A DNA stretch of 64,000 bases from Leptobrachium leishanense (Eukaryota > Chordata > Amphibia > Anura > Megophryidae), in assembly GCA_009667805.1 (NCBI GenBank), contig CM019070.1:54148451-54212450 (forward strand). The letters run 5' to 3'. Below are positions 1-10,661 of this stretch, piece by piece (position 1 is the stretch's first letter; each line of letters begins with the position of its first letter). Below the pieces are notes generated by a model that saw nothing but the letters and a program-made list of their open reading frames with translations, was not told the origin of the DNA and did no database searches. Both the position numbers and the translations under genes were made by a program.

Positions 1-153
1 ACGAACAGGCACCGTATGTGCAGGCAATTCGCCAACATTTGGCGAATTGCCTGCTCTCTGGATAGCTGAATGGCCAAGAAAGGTAACCGTACGCTGATTT
101 TCAGCATTCGGTTACCTTTTCGGCAGCCATCCGGATCTCTTTGAATAACCCTG
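1..153. mobile_element. Harbinger-like MITE, terminal fragment (family A)
   Basis: This is the end of a roughly 900-bp MITE family whose other copies lie at 17201-18111 and 27772-28680. It closely matches 28530-28680, including the GCAGGCAATTCGCC block and the terminal CTTTGAATAACCCTG. The next three bases are ATA, and the other copies have 3-bp TA-rich duplications, as in PIF/Harbinger elements. The rest of the copy lies beyond the window start. Superfamily assignment is inferred from the 3-bp duplication only. Confidence 0.8.
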
Positions 154-156
154 ATA

Positions 157-210
157 GCATTCTGTTTTGTGGTATATGAATAGAGATCTCTTAAGTGACT
201 TTAGACTGTA
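157..210 (-). mobile_element. LINE 3' fragment (L2/CR1-like)
   Basis: About 54 bases match the 3' region of the LINE at 28938-29839, including AGAGATCTCTTAAG and ACTTTAGACTG. It follows directly after the family A MITE, so that MITE was probably inserted into this LINE copy. Confidence 0.6.
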
Positions 211-245
211 ATACATTGAAAAGCACTCAGCATATCAAAATACCA

Positions 246-700
246 TTTTCACACCTTTTTTAAAGCAGGGTTAGGGTGTCCGCTGTAGAGAAACAAAATC
301 CTTTGTTTTATGTGTCTCCAATCACCCTAGAGAGACATAAAAACAACTGCAAACAGCAGCCCTAAACCTCACTGTAACAAAAAGTTCAAACAGATTATTG
401 CTGCATTCCAGCTGCCAGGGATAGGGCAGAATACAGGGAGCGCTCTGAGGTCACTCACTACTGTACAGGGATAAAAATTCAGGGGTTATAATGATTTAAA
501 ATCTCTATAAAGTACAGATACAAGGTGTTACTGTAATCTCCATATACAGGAATTATGCCACATACAGATAATATTTTTACATTCTATTGATATTTTTTGT
601 CGAAGCTGCATTGCTAATAATCTCATTATGATCCTTACAAGTCCCCATGAGCAGGACTTCTGACCATTTTTATTATTTATCTTTATCACAGTTACTGTAT
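246..700 (-). repeat. Unclassified dispersed repeat I, copy 1
   Basis: The reverse complement matches 22075-22560 along most of its length: TGTGATAAAGATA, then ATTAGCAATGCAGCTTC, then CAGTAACACCTTGTATCTG, ending in GGTGTG. A third short copy is at 30870-30985. The sequence has no long ORF and no terminal inverted repeats, so I cannot assign a class. Confidence 0.7.
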
Positions 701-856
701 CTAACACAAAGGTCTTTTCTGGCTGTATGATAATAATACAGACCCCGTTTGAAATTGTGTAAGATAAAGGACACAATCCAGAGCTCAGACTCTTACATTT
801 CAACAATATTTCTGTAAAGGATAAAATAATACATGAAAAATTAAAAAATGAGCAAA

Positions 857-1056
857 TTCACACTATTTAATTTTTTTTATCTATCTCGGAATAATAATAA
901 TAATAATAATTAATTCACACTATTTAATTTTTTTATCTATCTCGGAATAATAATAATAATAATAATTAATTCACACTATTTAATTTTTTTATCTATCTCG
1001 GAATAATAATAATAATAATAATTAATTCACACTATTTAATTTTTTTATCTATCTCG

Positions 1057-1090
<34 letters not shown>

Positions 1091-1180
1091 TAATTCACAC
1101 TATTTTTTTTTTTATCTATCTCGGAATAATAATAATAATAATAATTAATTCACACTATTTAATTTTTTTTATCTATCTCG

Positions 1181-1214
<34 letters not shown>

Positions 1215-1275
1215 TAATTCACACTATTTAATTTTTTTTATCTATCTCGGAATAATAATAATTATAATAATAATT
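857..1275. repeat. Minisatellite, 7 units of 55-69 bp, each with an AAT run
   Basis: Seven tandem units start near 857, 914, 970, 1026, 1094, 1149 and 1218. Each has TTCACACTATTT, a T run, ATCTATCTCGGAAT and then (AAT)n. Spacing varies mainly because the AAT run differs between units. This is a minisatellite with a microsatellite embedded in every unit. Confidence 0.95.
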
Positions 1276-1276
1276 G

Positions 1277-2158
1277 AAACTTCTATTGTACCCCTTATAT
1301 TTTATTAACTTCAGATCCAGCGTTTCAGATAAATAGTATGATTAAAAAAACTCAACAAAAATCACTTGGTAGTGAAGGGGTTAATATATAGTAAAGAGAA
1401 TCATACGTGACACTTGTTTTGTTTTTTTCTCAGATGCATAGGAGGCTGGATACATAGGGCCTTAACTCAGCTTCCACAAGGACATTAATTAGACAAATTG
1501 CAGCTTATGCTAATTAGTGTTTTCACAGTGCCCCCAATATTCACACATTAATGAACCTTCAGTAAACTTTGACTGTTTCCATCTTTCTTATCACTTCCAG
1601 AAGAAATATGTCACGTTATTTAAGAAATCTTAGCATTTACTAAGCTTTGACACATTGCATATTACAAATCAGTGGCAATGTGATGTTTAGTGCGCAAAAC
1701 AAAAATAATGATATCATAAATGGCAGTAAGAAATAGAAACCCACCAGCCATCTAATTCTAACCGACTTATCATCGTATAGATTAAATAAATACTACTAAT
1801 CATTGCATGAATGTATACGAGCAATGTACCCCCAGAAATCTTACAATATGTATGGAAAATATGGGAAAATTCATTCAAGTACTGAGTAAGAGTTACAGTA
1901 TTGTTGTTTAGTTGCTATTTGTTAATGTATAGATTATTCGAGTTCTTAAACAACATGGTTACATCACAGATCCTTATAGGTGTTTGGATTGCTGTCACAT
2001 ATATTTTATGCAGTGGCACTTTCAATGGAACTGTGCTAAACTATACTACACTACTATGCGATACACGTTTGTATATGTTATGCGTAGAGAATGTAATGAA
2101 GATAGATCTAGGATTACCCGGGAGAAACTGGCATTATCCAGCAGCTTTTTATAATGCC
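1277..2158. other. No gene; one piggyBac-like MITE end
   Basis: AT-rich sequence. The only recognisable signal is GGTAGTGAAGGGG followed by TTAA at 1381-1384. It is the same terminus as the piggyBac-like MITE ends at 13133 and 42345, but the other end of this copy is not identifiable. The short ORFs have no recognisable domains. Confidence 0.5.
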
Positions 2159-2161
2159 TAA

Positions 2162-2485
2162 GGCTGGGGTCAGACAAGCGTTTTGCAGAGCGGAAGGAAC
2201 GTCCGTGAGAGTGGACTCTGATGCCCTCTGGCCGCCTCGCTGAGTGCAGTTAGTGCGCTCAGCGCTGAAAGGCTCAATCCTCCTATGGAGGATCACGCTT
2301 TGTAGCCCCGCCAAACGCACGTCATATAGCGCTTCGATGGGGAGGCATTCAGAACATCCCCAGCAGGCCCGCTGTAGCACACGCAATGCGTGCGCTCTAC
2401 AGCGTGTGGCCGGTCACAACGCTGCGACAGACGCCGGGAGGCATATCAGTACGGGCGCACATAATGTGCTCGTCTGACCCTGGCC
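2162..2485. mobile_element. GC-rich Harbinger-like MITE (family C)
   Basis: A 324-bp element with inverted ends GGCTGGGGTCAGAC and GTCTGACCCTGGCC. It is flanked by TAA on the left and TGA on the right, a degraded 3-bp duplication. A second copy is at 9128-9458. The shared interior includes CTCAATCCTCCTATGGAGGA and GTTAGTGCGCTCAGCGCTG. The ORFs across it on both strands are shadows of the inverted repeat. Confidence 0.85.
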
Positions 2486-2777
2486 TGACATAACATAAAA
2501 CAGCATGGTATACCCATGTACCCAAATGCCTAGAGGTAATCTGTACGGTGACCATATTGGCCATGGACAGATATACTTTATTCATGCTGATGGGCAGTGC
2601 ATGAAGAATGTGACCCCGCATCATGTAGAATCCATACGCTGCAGGTAAGAAATCAAAGAGGATTCCCAGGTGACCTGCCTTGATTTCCTTCCTGCAGCAT
2701 ATGAATTATACATGTTGCAGGGCAGCGCTTTTCCCTGAGCTCCCCTCTGCATGAAATAGCAACATGTGTCCCTTTAA

Positions 2778-3802
2778 CCCCTTCGCTGCGGATGACGTTT
2801 GGGGAACATCCTCATTGACTCCTGCTATATGCGGCGGACATTCCCCACACGTCATCCGCTTGCGGGAACCCCGGCGGAGATACTCACCTCTCCGTCCGGG
2901 GTACCGCGGCGTTCTGACTTCAGCGTCCTCAGACACAGTGTCTGCCCTTTAAAGCGGTGCCTTTTTTTAACCATTTACATGCCCGATCGCGATGCAGCGC
3001 TGTTCGGCGCCACATCGCGATTTAGCTCCGGTGGGGGCCACCATTTTGGATGGTGGCTCCACTTCCAGGTTCCCCCTCGCCTCCTGACGTATCGCGGGAT
3101 GACATCAGATAGCTGGGGAATCCCTAGCTGCCCAGGGATTTCCCAAGGAAATCCCCTGGTGGAGATAAGGGGTTCCTTTTGAACTAGGGGGTCATGGAGG
3201 GTGTCATTCGAAAAGGCCTGAGCATGGGCTTTCGAATGATAACAAACATGACCAGGACCATGTTCAAAGTAAAAACAAAATTTTAAAAAATAAAATAAAT
3301 ATAAAATAAATAAAAAATAAAAAAAACATGTTTTTTTTGTGAGTTGTTTTTATTAATGCAGAAATATTGATCATATTTCAATTATAATGTGAACAATGAT
3401 GCTGCACTAATGATTTTTTTCTATGGGGTGCGTTTGCTAAAAATCACATAATTCCCCCCAAAAAATGTAACAATTCCCCATTTCTAATTTTTGTACAAGC
3501 GCAACCCATAGAAAATATAACCGCAAACACTTACGTGATAAAATGTGAAAAAAAAAACCACTTTACACGCTGTAGATGAATAACAATTCAAATTTTATTG
3601 CATTTTTCGTTATAATATACAGGCAGGATATGACGTATACATATAAAAATGATATATTATGAATCTACCGAAAAGAACGACATATATAATATGTCTGGGT
3701 CGTATAATAAAATGTGGCTTCAAATCGCGTTTAAACATGATGAGCAAAAGCGGTGAAAATGAGCTCAGCACAGAGGTGTGAAATGCCTCAGCAGTGAAGG
3801 GG
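2778..3802. mobile_element. piggyBac-like MITE (family B), TTAA-flanked
   Basis: A 1025-bp element flanked by TTAA at 2774-2777 and 3803-3806. The ends are CCCCTTCGCTGC and its inverted form GCAGTGAAGGGG. piggyBac elements insert at TTAA and start with CCC. There is no transposase ORF. The interior includes a GC-rich arm with TGACGT and TGGATGGTGGCT palindromes and an AT-rich arm. Other copies are at 5608-6676, 10662-11561 and 19140-19401. Confidence 0.9.
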
Positions 3803-3956
3803 TTAAACACGGCCGCTATGGTCACCCTAGTAATTTGTTTTATAAGAGTTTCCAGTATCTTACAGTTGAAAGAAAACCTAGGATTACCCATCTACTGATA
3901 ATAACAAACATTCACTTTTAATCAAGCCCACCCTATCCTTATCCCTAACCCTTTTA

Positions 3957-4383
3957 GGCTAGGGTCAAACGAACGAATTATTCGCAGCGACCGTCAAAAA
4001 GTGCGTCCGAACGCATTGACGTATTTTTTCACGGAATGCGTGAAAATGGACAGACGACGCGCATTTTCGTGCGTGATTTTTTACGGATCGTCAATAAAAC
4101 ACTTTTTGCGTCTGGACATTATGTTGGCCGGTCATTAGCAGCGTCTGACGTCTCCTAATCACGCACACACGCCGCTATGCGGACGCAGCGCACTCTGTAC
4201 GTCAGTACTAGCGGTTCTGCGTTCTCGAAAAAATGCATTCATTTTCCACTTGCGTTGCGCGGCCGGACTTTCATGCGGCCGTACTTCGTATATTGGCCGT
4301 CATTGCCCGTCATTTGCTGCTACTGCGGCCGTGATTAAGTGCGCCTAAACGCATGTTAAAAATGCGTTAGTCTGACCCCAGCC
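3957..4383. mobile_element. GC-rich Harbinger-like MITE (family D), copy 1
   Basis: A 427-bp element with inverted ends GGCTAGGGTCAAACGAACG and a matching CTGACCCCAGCC end. It is bordered by TTA on the left and TAA on the right. The interior is rich in CpG and in AACGCATTTTTTC-type motifs. Copies are at 29314-29738 and 52410-52845. There is no coding capacity. Confidence 0.88.
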
Positions 4384-4614
4384 TAAGTCACTTGTTCACA
4401 GATTACCTGCGAAACCCAATACTTTCATTTTTTTCAGCTGTACCCAGCACTTTTGGGACATGTGGACTTAACCCGGCGATCCCGGGTTTACCCAATTTCG
4501 GGCTCTACCTGTAATATTTCCAATATACAAACACAAGCTGCGTGGCTACAACTAGAAGGGCAAGGGTCCAAATGACAAACGGGTGCACCATCCAGGGGTC
4601 CGCCATCCCAGTGA

Positions 4615-4885
4615 AACAGGAAAAAAGAAAAGATAGGCAACACCGAATCTTCTTACTTGATCAGTTTTAATTCCAATCCATCGCAAGTAAAGGGAGTGAT
4701 ACAACGTTTCGGCTACAAATCCTTAATCATGTATCATGATTGTTGTACATGTACATGTACAATGATGTACATGATTAAGGCTTTGTAGCCGAAACATTGT
4801 ATCACTCCCTTTACTTGCGATGGATTGGAATTAAAACTGATCAAGTAAGAAGATTCGGTGTTGCCTATCTTTTCTTTTTTTCTGT
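4615..4885. repeat. Large palindrome with hammerhead-like motifs in both arms
   Basis: Two arms of about 115 bp (4615-4732 and 4766-4885) are nearly perfect inverted repeats around a spacer rich in ACATGT. Each arm carries TGATTAAGG, a GGCT-type stem and CCGAAAC(A/G)TTGTATC, which resembles the CUGANGA, stem II and GAAA order of hammerhead ribozymes. The first core is mutated in both arms (ATGATTA rather than CTGANGA), so catalysis is unlikely. The class is inferred from similarity to Penelope-type terminal repeats. Confidence 0.6.
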
Positions 4886-5081
4886 AACATTTACATGCAA
4901 ACCTAGAAAGACAATAAACTGACAAACCTCTGGTTTCCTGGCAAAATGAGTCACTAATATGGTACATAGTGATACTCATATCAACCACCATGTAGTTACA
5001 AAGTCAAATGTTGCTCTTCATTGGTGGTTCAGATTAGCTGGAGGACTTTGCACGAATTTCGCAGATTTGTTATACATTATA

Positions 5082-7050
5082 CAGGTTATTTAAAGAGAGA
5101 CGAATTGGCCACCGAATTGCAGTGAATGGTGAATTTCCCCGTACGGTGCAATTTCGTGGCACGTCGGCTATTCAAAAAGCTAGCGATTCGCCAAATATTG
5201 GGGAATCTCCAGCAAAATACGGTGCAATTTGGCAGCAGTGGAATTCACCATAGAGAACGCCGAATAGCACCAAAAAGTTGGCAAAATGTTCAGACTTTCT
5301 CTGGTTTCATTCGACATGTATACAGGCGAATCTCATAGGTTTCAATGTAAAACAATTCCCTGTTTTAATTCATTTTTTTATTCAAACATTTATCCTTTTC
5401 ATTTGCAGCAAAACGTCTCTTTATTGATTTTATTATTTTGAAGTTGTTAGGCATTTTTTGGGATTTTTTCGTTCTAAATTTTTTGTTCCAATTTTTTTTA
5501 AATGGCCTTTTTTTAAAATTCTGCAACAGACCTTTTTATTGTTATTTATAGGACCTTATACATTATTTCCATGCATCTTCATGTATTTTTTTTAAAATGC
5601 CTTGTAACCCCTTCACTGCTGAGCCATTTCACCGCTGTGTGCTGAGCTCATTTTTACCGGTTTCGCTCATCATGTTTAAATGCGTTTAGAAGCCACATTT
5701 TATTATATGACCCATACATATTATATATCGTTCTTTCCGGCAGACTCCGCAGATTCATAATATATAATTTTTATATGTATACGTCATGTCCTGCCTATAT
5801 ATTATAACAAAAATGCAATAAAATTAGCACACCCCATAGAAAAAATCATTAGTGCAACATCATTGTTCACTTTATAATTGAAATGTGAACAATATTGCTG
5901 CATTAATAAAAACAACACACAAAGAAAAACAACATGTTTTTATTATTTTTTTAAAAAAAAATTAAAATTTTGTGTTAATTTGAACATGGTCATGTTTGAT
6001 ATCATTCGAAAGGCCATGGACAGGCCTTTTCGAATGACACCATGCATGACCCCCTAGCTGCCACGGTTCCGGAGATATCAGGGTTCAAATGAACCCCATA
6101 TCTCCACCAGGGGATTTCCTTGGGAAATCCACGGGCAGCTAGGGGTTCCCCGGCTATCTGACATCATTGTACTATGTGCGACACCTCAGGAGCCGAGGGG
6201 GAACCTGGAGGTGGAGCCACCATCCAAGATGGTGGCCCCCACTGGAGCTAGCTTTCGATCGGCTGCCGAGCGGCGCCGATCGCGATCTGGCATTTATAGG
6301 GTTAAAAACTAGGCACTGCTTTAAAGGGCAGACACTGCCCTTCAAAGTGGTGCCTGGTTTTTGGCTGAAAACCCTCCCGATCGGGAGGGAGCAGGATCCA
6401 AATGGATCACCCCCTCCCTTTCAGGCGATCTCCCGGCATTGCTGGGGGGTCGCCTGGAAATGATGTCATAGCGCAGGCGCAATGATGTCATTTACGTCGG
6501 GGGCTGGCCTATCTTCGGCGCCTGGCTTCCCTGAAGCCAGAATGCCATGGGACCCCAGACAGAGATTTGAGTATCTCCGCCGGGGCTCCCACAAGCGGAT
6601 GACATGTAGGGCACGTCCTCCGCATATAGCGGGAGTCAATGAGGACGTGCCCCACACGTCATCAGCAGTGAAGGGGTTAAAAGTTGCCTTTTTCTATTTC
6701 ATACCCTGTTCGGCTTTGTCTGCCAGCATTCAGCAGGTCGTCGCCTGCAATAGACGGGTAGAGGATACGTTCAGTGGTCTGTTCGTCAGGTTGTCAGCTA
6801 CGTTTGGTGGGCTGTTCGGCAGATTGCGGCTGCATTTAGCAGACTTTTGGCAGCGATCGTTGGACTGTCGGCTACATTCGGCGGTTTGTTCAGCGGTCGG
6901 CAGTTGCGTTGGGCGTGTTGATCGGCGGCGTTGGGTAGATCCCTTTGGCGCACTTCGGGAACCTTGCGGTGGATGCTGATTTCACCGCAGGGTCGGCGAA
7001 TTGAGGTCACCAGAGGAGAAAGCAGCACAATTGTTTTCTGAATAACACCT
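5082..7050. mobile_element. Harbinger-like MITE (family A2) split by a piggyBac-like MITE
   Basis: The outer parts, 5082-5603 and 6681-7050, together make about 896 bp and match the reverse complement of 39575-40405. Shared blocks include CGGTGCAATTT, AAAACGTCTCTTTATT, GGCATTTTTTGGGATTTTTTC and GCAGGGTCGGCGAATTGAGG. The ends are CAGGTTATTTAAAGAG and CTGAATAACACCT. The middle is occupied by the element at 5608-6676. The ORFs in the right part are read-through of repeated CGGC-rich sequence. Confidence 0.85.
5608..6676. mobile_element. piggyBac-like MITE (family B), nested, inverted copy
   Basis: A 1069-bp copy in the opposite orientation to 2778-3802, with ends CCCCTTCACTGC and GCAGTGAAGGGG. 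TTAA follows at 6677-6680 and a mutated GTAA precedes it at 5604-5607. It sits in a TTTTAAAA stretch of the host MITE, which contains the TTAA target. It is therefore younger than the surrounding family A2 element. Confidence 0.9.
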
Positions 7051-7904
7051 TATCTATACAATTGTAGAATTTTGGAAAATGAAAATGAAAAATGCATCAC
7101 ATTAGTAATTTATTTTAAGGGTGATTTTTGTATAATCAGGCAGAAGATCTCTGTTTTTTATCTGTATTAATTCTTAAAAACAACACTAGCACAACTCCCT
7201 GGATGTGTTATTATTCTTTCAATCTTGTAATCTATGTAGAATTTTGTGGAACTGGAAATTGTGCAGGAGAACTAGTTAGTTAGTATGGTTAATAGAGGTA
7301 ATTGTTTAAATTGGAAGGTTTTGTAAGGAAATTATCTTTTTCTGACCTGTACGTTAGAAGGACTGTATAAAAGAAGAGGAAGAGGTCATCTGCTAAGACT
7401 TTTGTCTCCATACTAGTGGCAAAGGTTCCTCGTGGTAATAACACAGTAACAACAGTAGATTATCAATCCAGTGACGACTACGAAAACGCCATATTTGTTC
7501 TTAAATGGATAAAATGCTCCTTTGTAGAAGCAGGGGAAGATATACAAGACTGTGAAGATGGAATTAACATCTTAATTATTTAGTGACTTATTTAGTATTT
7601 GCTCCAGGGAAAGAATTGTTTTGCCATTTTAAAGCCAAATATGTTTTCCCCATTTGGATGCACAAAGTGAAATGGTTTAAAAAGAGAAACAATAGAAAAT
7701 AGTGACTTATACTGTAAATGGCTGAACTAGCCTTTTTTGGGTAATGTAAATTATTTTATTTCTTTATTTTAATCCTTCCTTGAAAATGATTTTAACTTGA
7801 AACAATGATCTTCACATGTATCACTGTCCTCTCTCAGTTTCTCTTCAACTTGAACTGACCTGGTAAAAGCAAGTATGTTGTATTAGGAATGTCTGGGCAT
7901 ATTT
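7051..7904. other. No recognisable feature
   Basis: AT-rich sequence without a convincing ORF, repeat boundary or RNA gene. Confidence 0.4.
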
Positions 7905-8000
7905 GAGAATTACAGCAACACCGTGGGCAATTTAATGTAGATAAATGCAAGGTTATGCAGTTTGGAGTGAAGAACATACAACAACTTATACCCTAAATGG

Positions 8001-8372
8001 CGGTTTGCGTCGAAATCCCTACAACCAGGTTCCCTAATGCCAAAATCCCGATGGCCAACTTCCCTACACAGACAACTCCCTGATGGCCAACTTCCAGACA
8101 TCCAAAATCCCAGTGGGTAACATTAACCCTACTCCCTAGCCCTAACCCTAACCCCTAAACCTAGCCCTAACCCTACTAAACCTAGCCATAACCCCCTAAA
8201 CCTAACTCCCTAAGGGTTAAGGTATTAGTATTAGGCTTAGCCACTGGGATTTTGGATGTCTGGAAGTTGGCCTTGTAGGGAACTTTGTATGTCCGGCACT
8301 TGGTCTGTCTGGAAGTTGGCTGTCGGGATGTTGGTATTAGGGAACCTGGCTGTAGGGATTTTGTCCGGCACC
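8001..8372. mobile_element. Foldback element with telomere-like core
   Basis: The element interrupts the LINE and is bordered by CCCTAAATGG at 7991-8000 and 8373-8382, a duplication of up to 10 bp. The arms are long imperfect inverted repeats sharing AAATCCCTAC, CCAGGTTCCCTAAT, TTCCAGACATCCAAAATCCC and similar modules. Between them, 8120-8215 holds degenerate CCCTAA/CCTAAC repeats. A 9-10 bp duplication and ends beginning GG would suit a Mutator-like element, but there is no transposase to confirm it. Confidence 0.75.
8120..8215. repeat. Degenerate telomere-like CCCTAA array
   Basis: Multiple CCCTAACCCTAA, CCCTAGCCCTAA and CCCCTAAACCTA units make up the loop of the foldback element. The array is short and imperfect, and it lies inside a transposed unit, so it is unlikely to be a chromosome fusion scar. 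Confidence 0.8.
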
Positions 8373-9127
8373 CCCTAAATGGTACTGAGTTAGGGAAATC
8401 AAAGCAGGAGAAGGATTTGGGAATAATCATAGACTTCAAACTAAGTAACAATGCCCAATGTCAAACAGCAGCCGCCAAGACCAGCAAGGTATTGCATGCA
8501 TTGAAAGGGGAGTTCACTCTCGGGATGAAAACATAATTTTGCCTCTATATAAATCAATGGTCAGATGCACCTTGAATATGCCGTGCAATCAACTGTCTTA
8601 AGAAAGGATATTCTAGCGCTAGAAAAAGTGCAGAGACGGGCAACTAAATTAATAAGAGGAATGGAAGATTTAAGTTATGAAGAAAGACTAACCAGCTTAA
8701 ACCTGTTTAGTTTAGAGAGACGGCGCCTTAGAGGGGATCTGATAACTTTATATAAATATATACGGGGACGTTATAAACCATTGTCTGGAAACCTATTCAT
8801 TAACAGGACTATACATAGGACACGAGGTCACCCATTTAGACTGCACGAAAGTAAATTCTGCCTAAAGCATAGGAAGGGTTATTTTATGGTGAGAACAATA
8901 AAGCTGCGGAATTCTCTGCCTGTTGAGGTGGTTTCCATTTACACTGGGAGTTATTTAAGGAGTATGTTTTTGTTTTTCTTTCTTGAAAGTGTATTCTGTA
9001 CAACTTCTGTTTTGCAAATAAAACCCACTATTACACAAGTACATTTTGGTGCTATGTGTTTTTGACGCAACAGTGATCTTATCATATACACGCTGACCAT
9101 GAATGAGTCAACCAATATCATCATTTG

Positions 9128-9458
9128 AGGCCGGAGTCAGACGAGCATTTTTAAGAGCGGAAGGAACGTCTGTGAGAGTGGATGTTCCTTCCATTCTGAC
9201 GACCGTCTGGCTACCGCAGTTAGTGCGCTCAGCGCTGCAAGGCTCAATCCTCCTATGGAGGACCGCGCCTTGCAGGTTCGTTGAAATGCGCATCGTAGCG
9301 CTTCAACGGGGAGGTTTGCAGCATGGCTGCTGCAGTGCACGCAGTTCGCGCGAGCGCTACAGCGTGTGGCCAGCCCCGTCGAAGCGACACAACGCTGCGA
9401 AGAGCGCCAGGAAGTACGTCAGTACAGGTGCATGTAGCGCGCTCATCTGACCCCGGCC
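9128..9458. mobile_element. GC-rich Harbinger-like MITE (family C), copy 2
   Basis: A 331-bp copy of the family at 2162-2485. Its ends are GGCCGGAGTCAGACGAGC and CATCTGACCCCGGCC, flanked by TGA and TTA. The interior again has GTTAGTGCGCTCAGCGCTG and CTCAATCCTCCTATGGAGGA. ORFs here are read-through of the repeat. Confidence 0.85.
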
Positions 9459-9461
9459 TTA

Positions 9462-10340
9462 AACTGATAGCCATAAAAACAACATAGAAAGATTTTTTCC
9501 CCAACATTTCTTGGCTGATATCTCACAATACTGTACACAAATCACCATAAATATATGCTGCAGCATTTAGAGGTATATGTGGCTCATCTGCTTTAACAAC
9601 ATTCCCAGAAGGAGCAGCGATGGATCGCTATGTGTGAGCTTATCAGACACACTGTTTGTGAAGAATCAGACACACACACGTGATCTGTTGCTAATTTCCA
9701 TATCCTTACTCCCAGTCACAGCAATTCTTTGAGATGTGTGACCTGCAGCGTCTCTCTCTGACTAACGTGTCGACAGAGTTTCAGGGATAGACCCATAATT
9801 CCCTTTGTGATGCAGTATAACTTCATTACATTACATATAAATAACACATCCACACTTGTGCTCAGCAGACAGTAAATAGAGATCAACCAAGGCGAGGTGT
9901 TGGCTTACGCTCAATTAGGTTTGAGGGATGTTTGAGCTGTCTGTGTCTAAACATGAAATCTTACGTAAATTATTATATTTTAAATTCCGTAGGCCAGACT
10001 GTGGAATATAATTACCACTAAATTAAAAAAGGACTTTAAATAAAAGTAGTCGTCCTTTAAACGGGCTCAAGATACATTGCCTTTTTAATAAAGATTTCAG
10101 GACATACCGTTTGAGACACAGCCATGTGCCATCTGATTTCCACCATCACCTTAATAATAATAACCTTCATTTTTTATGATACAAGTGAAGCAATTTGAGA
10201 ATAGATTAATTCCAACAGTGTCTACATAACAAAGTGTACGGATGTGGACTACCCTGCTTTTTTTTTACCACCCCAAAAATGCAATTATTATTTTGATGAC
10301 GATGATGATTATTATCACTGCATTAGTACCCCATTATGTC
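9462..10340. other. No recognisable feature
   Basis: Moderately AT-rich sequence with a short ACACAC stretch near 9670. No ORF, repeat terminus or RNA gene is recognisable. Confidence 0.4.
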
Positions 10341-10413
10341 ATGTTATAGCATATCGAGATATCTCGATATCGGGGCACCAGATGGAGATATCTCGATATC
10401 GGTAGTGAAGGGG
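10340..10413. mobile_element. piggyBac-like MITE end with GATATC palindromes
   Basis: GGTAGTGAAGGGG abuts TTAA at 10414-10417, as in the other TTAA-flanked elements. Inside it are two copies of GAGATATCTCGATATCG. The opposite end was not identified, so the start given is approximate. Confidence 0.5.
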
Positions 10414-10661
10414 TTAAGCACTATTTGTTCAAACCTCATGTTTTCATCAGCCGTTTAATTCTGAACATGGTACCAATTTCATAATCCATTATTTAAGCCT
10501 TTACAAGCATAACCACCATGCTTGCAGTAGAGGTCTCCAAGACACCAGCTGGACAGTGCTGTAGCCTGCGTGGGGCTTCTTTGTAAGAGGTCATTCTTTT
10601 TGGGTCCTTAGGGTTAACTCATAGACTTTGTCATAAACTTGTTACATGTTTTTAACTTTAA

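Larger units (their letters stand above)
7905..8990 (+). pseudogene. CR1-like LINE reverse transcriptase C-terminus, interrupted and decayed
   Basis: Segments on the plus strand resemble the C-terminal half of CR1/L2-type non-LTR reverse transcriptase: NVDKCKVMQFG near 7940, EKDLGIIIDFKLS near 8410, LEKVQRRATKLIRGMEDLSYEERL at 8608-8685 (given here as landmark) and LRNSLPVEVV near 8910. A foldback element (8001-8372) splits the coding sequence just before the EKDLG block, and frameshifts or stops fall near 8536. The N-terminal half, including the YADD catalytic part, is missing. The family is clear from the motif order; the exact clade is not. Confidence 0.85.

Noticed and set aside
857..1275. 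CRISPR-like array
   Set aside because: The units are contiguous tandem repeats without unique spacers, in a eukaryotic context.
8120..8215. Ancient telomere fusion
   Set aside because: The telomere-like repeats are the loop of a foldback unit bracketed by a target duplication, so transposition explains them.
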